This document shows positions 36,402 to 43,837 of a stretch of DNA of 64,000 bases, piece after piece (the stretch's first letter is position 1; each line of letters opens with the position of its first letter). The DNA comes from Nitrospira sp. (GTDB lineage: Bacteria > Nitrospirota > Nitrospiria > Nitrospirales > Nitrospiraceae). Below the pieces are notes generated by a model, which did no database searches, was not told the DNA's origin, and was given only the letters and a program-made list of their open reading frames with translations. The translations under genes were made by a program, and so were the position numbers. The DNA is taken from NCBI GenBank assembly GCA_022226955.1, contig CP092079.1, positions 734,811 to 798,810 of the forward strand. Direction: 5' to 3'.

Positions 36402-37163
36402 ATGGTGCGAATCATTGCCCTCATCTGTGCGTTCGTGTTCTCAGGTGCGAGCCTGGCCGGCGCAGCGGAGGTTTCCATTGCGGCGGCGTCGGACCTGAAT
36501 TTCGCGTTCAAGGAACTCGCCGTCGAGTATGAAAAGGCCACCGGCAATCATGTGAAGCTGTCGCTGGGGTCGTCGGGAAACTTTTATGCGCAGATCCAGA
36601 ACGGCGCACCGTTCGATCTCTATTTTTCCGCCGACATTGGATATCCCAAGAAACTGGAAGAGGCAGGGTTGACGGTGCCAGGATCGCTCTATCGCTACGC
36701 GGTCGGGAGGATTGTGTTGTGGGCCGGGACGGCGTCGCGGTTGGATGTCTCTAAGGGACTCGATGTTCTGCGGGAGCCTAGCATCAGGAAGATTGCGATT
36801 GCCAATCCCAAGCATGCGCCGTATGGCCGCGCAGCGGTGGCGGCGATGGAATCGGCTCATTTGTATGAGGCGGTGAAAGAGAAGCTGATTTTGGGCGAGA
36901 ATATTTCACAGGCGGCGCAATTCATTGAATCCGGCGCTTGCGAGATCGGCATCATCGCGCTGTCACTGGCGCTGTCTCCCGCAATGGCCGACAAAGGGAC
37001 CTACTGGGAGATTCCAGCCGATGCCTATCCTCCGCTGGAGCAGGGGGCGGCGATTCTCAAACAGTCCAAGAATCAGGAGGCGGCTGGGCGCTTCCTGGAG
37101 TTTTTGAAAGGCTCGCAGGGACAGGACATTATGAGGCGATATGGATTTACGTTGCCTGAGTAA
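36402..37163 (+). CDS. modA: Molybdate-binding protein ModA
   Basis: A 253-residue ModA with a signal peptide (LICAFVFSGASLAGA). The two oxyanion-binding serine regions are clear: VSIAAASDLNFAFKEL and LSLGSSGNFYAQIQNGAPFDLYFSAD. KIAIANPKHAPYGRAAVAAM and the closing QGQDIMRRYGFTLPE are also standard. It delivers molybdate or tungstate to ModBC; those genes follow in the same direction after three short genes. AAGGAG precedes the ATG, and its 3' end overlaps the next gene by 23 bases. Confidence 0.93.
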   Translation: MVRIIALICAFVFSGASLAGAAEVSIAAASDLNFAFKELAVEYEKATGNHVKLSLGSSGNFYAQIQNGAPFDLYFSADIGYPKKLEEAGLTVPGSLYRYAVGRIVLWAGTASRLDVSKGLDVLREPSIRKIAIANPKHAPYGRAAVAAMESAHLYEAVKEKLILGENISQAAQFIESGACEIGIIALSLALSPAMADKGTYWEIPADAYPPLEQGAAILKQSKNQEAAGRFLEFLKGSQGQDIMRRYGFTLPE

Positions 37164-37482
37164 ATCGATCCGTCATCCGGTCCGCGTGGCGTCGATGGCG
37201 GGGTTGTTGTGTCTAAGCGCCGGCTGTTCCGATGCAGTCACGATGGTGCGCGAGACGGAGACCGGCGGCGTGGTCAGCTATCTGTTTAAGGAAGAGCGCG
37301 GCGGACCGATGGGGTCGCTGCATCGGAAAGAAGCGTTGAAAGCGATGGAGAGGAAGTGTCCATCCGGTTATGCCGTGTTGAAAGAAGGGGAACTGCAAGG
37401 GTACGGCAGTATGTCCAGTGTGGAGGGGCAGGAGGGAGAGATTACCGGCCGGCGATGGGGGATGCAGTTTCTATGCAAGTAG
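37141..37482 (+). CDS. Small hypothetical lipoprotein
   Basis: A 113-residue protein with a lipobox (LCLSAGC near residues 23-29). The mature part, about 85 residues, contains CPSGYAVLKEGELQGYG and a final Cys three residues before the end, suggesting one disulfide. No family is recognised. It overlaps modA by 23 bases and the next gene by 10, so it is translated as part of the molybdate operon and probably acts in the periplasm. Confidence 0.65.
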   Translation: MDLRCLSKSIRHPVRVASMAGLLCLSAGCSDAVTMVRETETGGVVSYLFKEERGGPMGSLHRKEALKAMERKCPSGYAVLKEGELQGYGSMSSVEGQEGEITGRRWGMQFLCK

Positions 37483-38060
37483 GCAGGATTCACCAGCAAG
37501 GAGTAGTTTGTTTTTTGAGCGTGAGCGTGCTTCTGATTGCCGGCACGGCGGCATGGGTTGACGAGGGTGCTCTGCTCCAGCGCCCTCAAGCGGAGGCGGC
37601 TTCTCACGAGCGGTCTTGCCGTGCGTCCAACCAGGATTCAGTCAGGGCTGAGCAATTTGACGGCGTGCAGATCGAAGCCTCCGACCTCGTGCTGTATGAG
37701 CAATTCTTTGAATCTATTTTACGAGCCCCGCTCGTTCAACGAATCGATCATCCGCAGGTCGATCGCCTGCGCGGCTACTGTTATCGGAATGTATTCGTCG
37801 TCGTGCGCCAGGATTTTCGCACTCCTCGGCCCACGGGGTGGGTGCAGCTTAATTTCACTGTTTTGAGTGTTGCGACGGTGCAAGAGGAATTGGAGCGGGC
37901 CTATCGCGCCTCTTCCGTCTATCTGCTGGGGGAAGAGGCGCGTGCCAAAATTGTCCGGTTTCGTGTGAAGCCGGATGTGATGCGAGGCGATCGAAGGGTT
38001 GCTCGCCTCGAAGTCGCGGGGCCTGAGGGATTCATGATCGGGTTCGATCAGGAAAAATAG
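37473..38060 (+). CDS. Hypothetical exported protein in the molybdate operon
   Basis: A 195-residue protein with an N-terminal hydrophobic stretch (VVCFLSVSVLLIAGTAAWV) that is a signal peptide or anchor. The mature part includes FDGVQIEASDLVLYEQFF, a C-rich turn GYCYRNVFVVVRQDF and GWVQLNFTVLSV. No family is recognised. The ATG at 37473 overlaps the previous stop region by 10 bases, which supports this start; the frame is open to 37356. Position suggests a role with ModA or the porin. Confidence 0.6.
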   Translation: MQVGRIHQQGVVCFLSVSVLLIAGTAAWVDEGALLQRPQAEAASHERSCRASNQDSVRAEQFDGVQIEASDLVLYEQFFESILRAPLVQRIDHPQVDRLRGYCYRNVFVVVRQDFRTPRPTGWVQLNFTVLSVATVQEELERAYRASSVYLLGEEARAKIVRFRVKPDVMRGDRRVARLEVAGPEGFMIGFDQEK

Positions 38061-38153
38061 CAGGAGAGATGTTCGGTTCATGTGTCGCAGGAGGTGTCCG
38101 ATTCATTCATCGGCAGTTGAAATGGTGCCACTGTCTTATTAAGGAGGTGTCCA

Positions 38154-38357
38154 GTGAAGCTCAGTGCAAGAAATCAATTCCAAGGAGCGGTGACGAAGAT
38201 TACGGAAGGCCAAGCGATGGCCGAGGTTACGGCGAAAGTCGGCACGCTTGAATTTGTAGCCGCAATTACCGAAGGGTCGGTTAAGAACATGGGGTTGAAG
38301 GTTGGCGATTCGGTCACGGTGTATGTGAAAGCCACGGAAGTGATGATTGGCAAATAG
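38154..38357 (+). CDS. Mop-type molybdate-binding protein (molbindin)
   Basis: A 67-residue single Mop/TOBE domain: LSARNQFQGAVTKITEGQAMAEV then AITEGSVKNMGLKVGDSVTVYVKATEVMIG. Free-standing Mop proteins assemble into oligomers that store or buffer molybdate in the cytoplasm. The GTG start at 38154 has a strong AAGGAGGTG upstream. It lies just before modB, separated by an inverted repeat, and suggests the cell stores the imported anion. Confidence 0.93.
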   Translation: MKLSARNQFQGAVTKITEGQAMAEVTAKVGTLEFVAAITEGSVKNMGLKVGDSVTVYVKATEVMIGK

Positions 38358-38389
38358 TGTGTATTGACATTCCTGAGCGCAGATTTCTA

Positions 38390-38425
38390 CCAATGCGCCG
38401 AAGTCGACCGACTCCGGCGCATTGG
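38390..38425 (+). promoter_or_regulatory. Long inverted repeat before modB
   Basis: Arms CCAATGCGCCG (38390-38400) and CGGCGCATTGG (38415-38425) pair exactly, and the stem continues inward with one mismatch. It begins 33 bases after the mop stop and covers the first possible modB start codon. No T run follows. It may be an attenuator or a translational control hairpin for modBC. Confidence 0.5.
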
Positions 38426-39126
38426 ATCATGACGGCCATGTGGGTGGGTTTGTGAACTGGCTGGCCATCTGGGTGACCTTCAAGCTGGCGAGTCTCACGG
38501 CCGCCGCGTTGATGGTGATCGGATTGCCGATTGCCTATTGGCTGGCCTATTCCACCTGGCGATGGAAGTTCGTTGTCGAATCGATTGTCGCGCTGCCGTT
38601 GGTGCTGCCGCCGACGGTGCTCGGCTTCTACATTCTCGTGGCCATCGGTCCGCACAGTCCGATCGGCCGGTTCTATGCCGACCTTGTCGGCCATCCGTTG
38701 CCGTTTACGTTTGAGGGGCTGCTCTTCGCGTCGATCTTGTACAGTCTCCCATTTGCCGTGCAGCCGTTTGCCACAGCGTTCGAACAGGTTGATCGGACGG
38801 TGATCGAAGCTTCGTGGACTTTGGGGCTGTCGAAGGTGAAGACATTCTTCAAGCTCATTCTGCCGTTGTCGACAGCGGGGCTCATTACCGGCGCGGTGTT
38901 AAGCTTTGCCCATACGCTGGGAGAGTTTGGAGTGGTGTTGATGGTGGGCGGCAATATCGAAGGCGTGACGCGCACGGTCTCCATCGATATTTACGACGAG
39001 GTGCAGGCGCTTAATTATGCCGGCGCAGCCAAGACGGCCGCATTTCTTCTGGTCATTTCCTATCTTGTTTTGTTGCTGGTCTATGCCATGAATCGAAAGG
39101 TCTGGGCGGTATGGCCGCAGAAGTAA
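38422..39126 (+). CDS. modB: Molybdate ABC transporter permease ModB
   Basis: A permease of up to 234 residues with five or six membrane helices and the ModB coupling region (LSKVKTFFKLILPLSTAGLITGAVLSFAHTLGEFGVVLMVGG). IEGVTRTVSIDIYDEVQALNY is highly typical of molybdate permeases. The start is uncertain: a TTG at 38422 lies inside a hairpin, GTG at 38440 and GTG at 38452 (after GGGTGGG) are the better candidates. Its 3' end overlaps modC by 16 bases. Confidence 0.93.
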   Translation: MDHDGHVGGFVNWLAIWVTFKLASLTAAALMVIGLPIAYWLAYSTWRWKFVVESIVALPLVLPPTVLGFYILVAIGPHSPIGRFYADLVGHPLPFTFEGLLFASILYSLPFAVQPFATAFEQVDRTVIEASWTLGLSKVKTFFKLILPLSTAGLITGAVLSFAHTLGEFGVVLMVGGNIEGVTRTVSIDIYDEVQALNYAGAAKTAAFLLVISYLVLLLVYAMNRKVWAVWPQK

Positions 39127-40196
39127 TCGTCGATGTGATGAAGACCTTTCCTGGGCGAACAGCTATTCGCGCCAGTTTCCGTTATCCGGTTGAGGCCTCG
39201 ACGGTGTTGATCCTGTTTGGTCCGTCCGGTTCGGGCAAGACGACGGTGCTGCGCTCGATGGCAGGGCTGGAGGGGCCTGAGGCTGGCAGGATTCAGTTCC
39301 TCTCCAGGGTCTGGCTGGATACGGATGCGCGCATCAATGTGTCGCCGCAAGACCGGCAGATCGGCTATATGGCGCAGAGCTACGCCTTGTTCCCCAATTA
39401 TTCCGTGGCCGGAAACATTGCGTATGGATTGGAGAATCTCACGCTGGCTGAGCGGCAGGCGCGGGTGCGGGAGATGGTGGAACTGTTTCAGTTGACCGGA
39501 TTGGAAGAGTCAAAGCCGCGTGAGCTATCCGGAGGCCAGCAGCAGCGGGTGGCGCTGGCTCGCGCTGTGGCGCCTCGGCCGCAGTTGTTGTTACTGGATG
39601 AGCCGCTCTCCGCGTTGGACGCGCCGACTCGGTTGCAGCTCCGAGGTGAGCTGAGAAGTTTGTTGAGACAATTGGCGCTGCCGTCGATTATCGTGACGCA
39701 CGATTGGGCCGAAGCCTTGACGCTGGGCGATGTGATGGCGGTGATGAGTGAGGGAGCGGTTCTTCAAGTGGGGACCCCTCAAGAGGTATTCTGCAAGCCG
39801 GTCAATGCGGAGGTCGCCAGAGTGGTTGGTGTTGAAACGGTGGTGCAGGGCACATTGGCCGATGCCCATGATGGGCTGGCGACAGTGCGAGTGGGAGCGG
39901 TCTCTCTGACGGCGGTCGCCGAGGAGCCTGTCGGAGCTGATGTGTTCGTGTGCATTAGGGCGGAAGATGTGACGCTTGAACTCGCGGGGGCCGGGCCCAC
40001 CAGCGCCCGAAATCATCTCCAGGGAACCGTGAGTGCGATTGCCTCACTCGGCGCTCTGGCGCGGGTCACGATCGAGTGCGGGTTTTCTCTGGTCGCAGTT
40101 ATTACAAGGTCGGCGTTGACAGAACTGGAGTTGACGGTCGGCACTTCGGTCAGAGCGTCTTTCAAAGCCGGGTCGGTGCATCTGATCTCGCGTTAG
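39111..40196 (+). CDS. modC: Molybdate ABC transporter ATPase ModC
   Basis: A 361-residue ATPase with Walker A GPSGSGKTT, Q-loop YMAQSYALFPNYSV, signature RELSGGQQQRVALARAV and Walker B LLLLDEPLSALD, then the switch His in IVTHDWAEAL. The C-terminal 130 residues are a TOBE/Mop regulatory domain (NHLQGTVSAIASLGALARVTIECG), which binds molybdate and can inhibit transport when the cell is replete. It overlaps modB, completing the ModABC set with modA at 36402. Confidence 0.94.
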   Translation: MAAEVIVDVMKTFPGRTAIRASFRYPVEASTVLILFGPSGSGKTTVLRSMAGLEGPEAGRIQFLSRVWLDTDARINVSPQDRQIGYMAQSYALFPNYSVAGNIAYGLENLTLAERQARVREMVELFQLTGLEESKPRELSGGQQQRVALARAVAPRPQLLLLDEPLSALDAPTRLQLRGELRSLLRQLALPSIIVTHDWAEALTLGDVMAVMSEGAVLQVGTPQEVFCKPVNAEVARVVGVETVVQGTLADAHDGLATVRVGAVSLTAVAEEPVGADVFVCIRAEDVTLELAGAGPTSARNHLQGTVSAIASLGALARVTIECGFSLVAVITRSALTELELTVGTSVRASFKAGSVHLISR

Positions 40197-40435
40197 TGTC
40201 AGCGCTATTTCATTCGCCTATCTCTCTTCCAATCGATCTCTTCAGATTTTGTGGGTAACTCTGTTCAACGGACGGTTTGTTTAGAATCGCGACCATCTCC
40301 GTAGGTGTTACCGTCGTAACCGGTATGGTAGATGCCAAGACTGAAATCCAAGATCGGCTGCATCCTACGGACTGCAGAAATACCCATTAATGGAAGCAGT
40401 CGTAGGTGCAGGCGGTTCACCATCAGGAGTGAATG

Positions 40436-40768
40436 TTATGGGAGTTGGACGACGGTCACAGTCCAGTCGCCATCCGACACGATCTTCAAATAATATTCGC
40501 CGGCTTTCGGGTAGTAGCTAGAATCCGCTCCCGGCTTATCTTGGGTCACTATTGGCAATAGCCCTTGACGTTCGCCGTCTGCCGTAAAGAGGTAAATTGC
40601 AAATTTCTGCCCCTTCGCGTCCCAGCGTAATTCCCATCGATCTTGCACTGTGAATGGTCTTGTATTCCTGGTGCCGTTGGCTGATTTTGTGACAATTACA
40701 TGTTCCTCAGCAGCCCAAGATGGCGCAGCGGAGAGAAGTGCTATGCATAATAGTGCCACCTTCCACAT
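40436..40768 (-). CDS. Small secreted hypothetical protein
   Basis: A 110-residue protein with a signal peptide (VALLCIALLSAAPSWA). The mature part is beta-rich (FTVQDRWELRWDAKGQKFAIYLF, AGEYYLKIVSDGDWTVTVVQLP) and looks like a small beta sandwich or a single periplasmic domain; no family is certain. The ATG at 40768 has GGAGG upstream. It stands alone, convergent with modC across 240 bases that hold no gene. Confidence 0.65.
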   Translation of the reverse strand: MWKVALLCIALLSAAPSWAAEEHVIVTKSANGTRNTRPFTVQDRWELRWDAKGQKFAIYLFTADGERQGLLPIVTQDKPGADSSYYPKAGEYYLKIVSDGDWTVTVVQLP

Positions 40769-40837
40769 GCTTCCCTCCTTATAACTCAGGGGCATTGCAC
40801 AACCCGTTCAGGTTCCGGTGTTCTGACTGTAGCACGA

Positions 40838-41068
40838 TTAGTGGGAAGTCAGATTGATGGGTGTGAGCACTTTGCCGTCGCGTTTTTTTGATAGCGTTTG
40901 AACGTCGTTTCGTCGGTGCTGTCGATTACGACCATATCCAGAGCGCCGGCCTAAGGATGCAGATTCAGATTCAGATTCATCACGATCATATCGCCTTCCC
41001 ATAGTCCAGCACATTGATTTGTCACGTACGTGGAAAGATATTTCTCCGCCGCGCCGGCTTGGTGGCAT
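40838..41068 (-). pseudogene. Decayed S24 (LexA/UmuD-like) repressor remnant
   Basis: No single frame is intact, but pieces in different frames line up with an S24 peptidase domain: FHVRDKSM (the Ser-Met site), then CAGLWEGDMIVMN in another frame, an in-frame TAG, then MVVIDSTDETTFKRYQK (the Lys strand), and after a run of seven A bases KRDGKVLTPIN in a third frame. A hexamer CAGATT repeated three times (40960-40978) falls in the second piece. This reads as a broken repressor gene next to the intact XRE-S24 gene on the opposite strand. Confidence 0.45.
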
Positions 41069-41446
41069 TCGCCGATGCTCTATGAAGGGTGAGTAACATG
41101 GGGTGGATTACCGCGTGAGGTATTTGCTCACGCTCGATACGGGCGATGTGCTTGAAGAGGATGTGACTGTGCGGAATCAATAGTCGCCGTCCCGTTCAAT
41201 GCACCGTGAATAGACGTTTAAGCGGCGCGTGCAGACAGTTGGACGGGTATTTTTGAGATAGATAGCCGCATCGGCGCGGAACAGGTCGGACGGGGGGATT
41301 TGCATGATCGCAGCTAATCTCCGAGGTATGTCTAAAGCCTGCCACCTCTCGATTAGTCCAGAATTGGTTGATGGAAATTCCTGGAATGGTTGCCGCGCTA
41401 TAACAGGGGAGGCGAGTTTTATAGGGAACCGCGCCGGTTTTCCTGC
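41069..41446. other. Gene-free stretch upstream of the S24 repressor
   Basis: About 380 bases with no convincing gene. A minus-strand open frame at 41177-41476 is protein-like in part but matches nothing I know and would cover the repressor's promoter. The stretch may be further debris of the decayed repressor locus. Confidence 0.35.
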
Positions 41447-41475
41447 TTGACAGAGGATATTCCCGTATGTAACCA
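41447..41475 (+). promoter_or_regulatory. Promoter of the XRE-S24 repressor
   Basis: TTGACA at 41447-41452 and TAACCA at 41470-41475 are 17 bases apart. The expected start of transcription is about 41482, five bases before the ATG at 41487. There is no ribosome binding site, so the mRNA is probably leaderless. The operator palindrome covers the -10 box. Confidence 0.5.
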
Positions 41476-41484
41476 TTGGTTACA
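41468..41484. promoter_or_regulatory. Perfect operator palindrome of the XRE-S24 repressor
   Basis: TGTAACCA, one central T, and TGGTTACA form an exact 17-base palindrome lying between the -10 box and the start codon. Binding by the encoded repressor would block its own promoter. One matching half (TTGGTTACA) occurs at 47588-47596 before the subtilase gene. Confidence 0.65.
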
Positions 41485-41486
41485 TC

Positions 41487-42032
41487 ATGAAATCGAACGA
41501 TCTAAAGCGGATTCGCGAGGGGTTAGGGCTCACGCAGCAACAACTGGCTGAGGCCTTGAGCACAACCCGTGTGTCGGTGGCGCGGTATGAAGCGGGGATG
41601 CGGCGGATTCCCGGCATGGTGCGTGTGGCGTTAGAACAGCTTCAGCGACGGACTGAAATTCCTATGGCGGGCATTGTGGCGGCCGGATCTCCGATTGAGC
41701 CGGTGCCGCAGTCTGACCTCATCGATGTCCCGCCGAGCATGTTGCGCGGGGGCGATACCTTCGCGCTTCGTGTGAAAGGGGAGTCGATGAAAGACGATGG
41801 CATTCTGCCGGGCGATCTGGTGATCGTGCGCAAGCAGGATCACGCCCGCAACGGGCAGACGGTTGTCGCGTTGGTGAATCAGGATGCGACGATCAAGACC
41901 TATTTCAAAAAGGATACGCATATCGAGCTGCATCCGGCCAATGCGGCGATGCAGCCCATTATTGTGACTCCCAACGATCAGTTTCATATCGAAGGGCTCT
42001 TGATCGGCGTCATTCGCCATTGCGTCATTTAG
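41487..42032 (+). CDS. XRE-S24 (LexA-like, self-cleaving) repressor
   Basis: A 181-residue repressor. Residues 5-55 are an XRE helix-turn-helix (IREGLGLTQQQLAEAL, TTRVSVARYEAG), unlike the winged helix of classic LexA. Residues 58-181 are an S24 domain: the cleavage site Ala-Gly at 66-67 in IVAAGSPIEPV, the nucleophile S100 in KGESMKDDGI and the general-base K137 in DATIKTYF. All the elements of RecA-stimulated self-cleavage are present, so it may serve as a damage-responsive repressor. It sits on a perfect operator and is followed by two small genes that it may co-control. Confidence 0.88.
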   Translation: MKSNDLKRIREGLGLTQQQLAEALSTTRVSVARYEAGMRRIPGMVRVALEQLQRRTEIPMAGIVAAGSPIEPVPQSDLIDVPPSMLRGGDTFALRVKGESMKDDGILPGDLVIVRKQDHARNGQTVVALVNQDATIKTYFKKDTHIELHPANAAMQPIIVTPNDQFHIEGLLIGVIRHCVI

Positions 42033-42051
42033 TTTAATCAAGGAGGGGACC

Positions 42052-42306
42052 ATGCTGACAGATGGACGAATTTTAGTGACGGACCGGTTAGTCTCTCTTG
42101 AACGGACGATCGATTCGATGAACGTGCAGCTTCGAGACGTGCGCTGGGAGCTTGGACATGCGAAGGCGGAACCGTTGCCAATCCGGTTATGGCGCAATCT
42201 AGTAGGCGGAAGATCAGAGCAGGAATATATGTCGACGGTGTGTAATCGTAACGTGCGCCCGAATATAAAGGTGGTGTCCCATGGTGATGCAAGAGTGTCA
42301 CGGTGA
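42052..42306 (+). CDS. Small hypothetical protein downstream of the repressor
   Basis: An 84-residue protein preceded by a very strong AAGGAGGGG site 3 bases before the ATG, 20 bases after the repressor stop. The N-terminal half is a likely amphipathic helix or coiled coil (LVSLERTIDSMNVQLRDVRWELG); the rest is basic. No family is recognised. Because it follows the autoregulated repressor directly, it is probably induced with it. Confidence 0.6.
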   Translation: MLTDGRILVTDRLVSLERTIDSMNVQLRDVRWELGHAKAEPLPIRLWRNLVGGRSEQEYMSTVCNRNVRPNIKVVSHGDARVSR

Positions 42307-42463
42307 TGGTGTGATGAACGGATCCTGCGCAGATTGTGGGACGCTTGCTGCGCAACGCATGGCTTGTGTCGATATACTCACCCATTCAACGGTCGAGTTA
42401 TGTCCGGCTTGCTGGAATGCCTATCGGCAACGGCAGGTGTTTAGTGCGGGATGTTGTGGGTAA
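42281..42463 (+). CDS. Small zinc-ribbon-like protein
   Basis: A 60-residue protein with two CxxC pairs (SCADCGT and LCPACWN), a likely zinc ribbon, ending in a CC pair. AAAGGTGG lies six bases before its ATG, and it overlaps the preceding small gene by 26 bases. Such ribbons often bind nucleic acid or protein; no family is certain. It would be the third gene of the repressor operon. Confidence 0.5.
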   Translation: MVMQECHGDGVMNGSCADCGTLAAQRMACVDILTHSTVELCPACWNAYRQRQVFSAGCCG

Positions 42464-42657
42464 GGAATGGGAAAAACGTCATGCCGACGATACTTGCCTG
42501 TCATGGTCTGTTCGCAAGGCGGACATGTTAACCGAACGGCCGAAAGCGGTCGGTTTCGATCACTTGGGTTGGACGTCAGTATTGAAGGCAGTTCCGAGGT
42601 AATGAGCGGAACTCGTTGAATTGCTGGATGGTTTAAGCGATTAGGATGGAGAGTTTT

Positions 42658-42733
42658 TGGTGGCGGTGTCCCGGATTGAACGGGAGACCCGCGGCTTATG
42701 AGTCCGCTGCTCTACCAACTGAGCTACACCGCC
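42658..42733 (-). tRNA. tRNA-Met (anticodon CAU)
   Basis: On the minus strand a full cloverleaf is seen: acceptor GGCGGTG pairing CACCGCC, D arm GCTC...GAGC, anticodon arm with CTCATAA (anticodon CAT), T arm with GGTTCAA-like TTCAATC, and an encoded CCA end. 76 bases including CCA. The anticodon CAU with this acceptor suggests elongator methionine; a lysidine-modified Ile tRNA cannot be excluded from sequence alone. Confidence 0.93.
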
Positions 42734-42967
42734 ACATGATTGTATTTGCTGAAAAATACGGTCGGATGATAGCCGAAGCACAGTAGCAATGTCTACCTGT
42801 GGAAGAGGCTGAAAACACAGAAAATTGAGCTATAACGCGCCAATGTGGAGTAGCGTCCCCCCTCTTTTGAGGTAACCAGAGTGGGGAATGCGCCAATCCA
42901 ATGGGTTCGGTATTCTTTCATTACTGGCGGTTATTGACGGATTGTACACACTGTAAAGGAGCGACAC

Positions 42968-43219
42968 ATGGAAGTGCAGATTGGCGGACACAAGCATTCT
43001 TCACAGATCCACTCAAATCATTTGGCCCCGGAATTTCTTCGCCAACTTACTTCGCGAGAGTTGATGGATGCGTTGATGGCTGCGGATATGCCTATGGGCG
43101 GGACCAATGAGCAACGAATCGAACGGCTGTTGTCAGTTATGCAGCCGCAAGATCTGACCGCATTTCTCCCTCAGCATGTGGTGGATCGCGTGTCTCTTAC
43201 GGCGGGTCCCTCCATCTGA
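42968..43219 (+). CDS. Small hypothetical protein with SAP-like segment
   Basis: An 83-residue protein with AAAGGAG six bases before the ATG. An N-terminal His-rich stretch (GGHKHSSQIHSNH) is followed by FLRQLTSRELMDALMAADMPMGGTNEQRIERLLSV, a helix-turn-helix shape resembling a SAP DNA-binding motif. The family is not certain. It stands alone between the tRNA gene and the YciH gene. Confidence 0.6.
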   Translation: MEVQIGGHKHSSQIHSNHLAPEFLRQLTSRELMDALMAADMPMGGTNEQRIERLLSVMQPQDLTAFLPQHVVDRVSLTAGPSI

Positions 43220-43265
43220 GAGCGTGGCGTATTTCCTCTCGTGTCTTGTGTAGGGGGGAGGTTGT

Positions 43266-43655
43266 TTATCCACCGGCAAACACTGGGCGAAATCCGGCGT
43301 CTGTTAAAATACGTGCGACCAGCTTCCGCTGGTCTCCCTGAATCTCGATCCGACCTTCTTTGACGGTTCCGCCAGCTCCACAGGCTGTCTGAATGTTCCT
43401 TGCGAGCTGCTCTTTTTCAGCTTGGCCGACTCCGGCAAGCCCTGCTATTACAGTGACGGTCTTCCCTCCTCGATGCGCGGTTTGTCTGATGATATCTACC
43501 CGGCCACGGTTCTTCTTTACTAGCGGTATTGTTGTCGGTGCGGTGGCAGGTTGCTCTCCAGTGGTTGGTGGGAGCGCGATTTTTTTCAGCGCTGCAAACG
43601 GACTTTCCCATTGGATTGGTTCACCGTCCGTGGGAATACGCGTTTTGTTTTTCAT
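43266..43655 (-). CDS. yciH: SUI1/eIF1-like translation factor (YciH)
   Basis: A 129-residue protein. Residues 50-129 are the SUI1 domain: GRVDIIRQTAHRGGKTVTVIAGLAG, then LARNIQTACGAGGTVKEGRIEIQGDQR and ILTDAGFRPVFAGG, the standard order. YciH resembles eukaryotic eIF1 and affects initiation fidelity on unusual, including leaderless, mRNAs in studied bacteria. The N-terminal 45 residues are a flexible extension. No ribosome binding site is obvious before the ATG. Confidence 0.93.
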   Translation of the reverse strand: MKNKTRIPTDGEPIQWESPFAALKKIALPPTTGEQPATAPTTIPLVKKNRGRVDIIRQTAHRGGKTVTVIAGLAGVGQAEKEQLARNIQTACGAGGTVKEGRIEIQGDQRKLVARILTDAGFRPVFAGG

Positions 43656-43837
43656 TGTGTCAGTGCGCCATGGTTTTCGTCAGCACTGTGATCGTTGCCT
43701 GGAGAGGTTGGCGAGGATTGTAGATCTGGATTGCGAGGGAATCAATGGAAGGAAGATCTTTAGGGTAGGAGATTGAAGGGCGGAGATAAACGGTGTGTAG
43801 TGTCTGTGGCTCAGGACTGGACCTTTATTCAGGTATG

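Noticed and set aside
42336-42602. 88-codon plus-strand frame after the repressor genes
   Set aside because: Overlaps the zinc-ribbon gene, has no ribosome site and an unconvincing composition.
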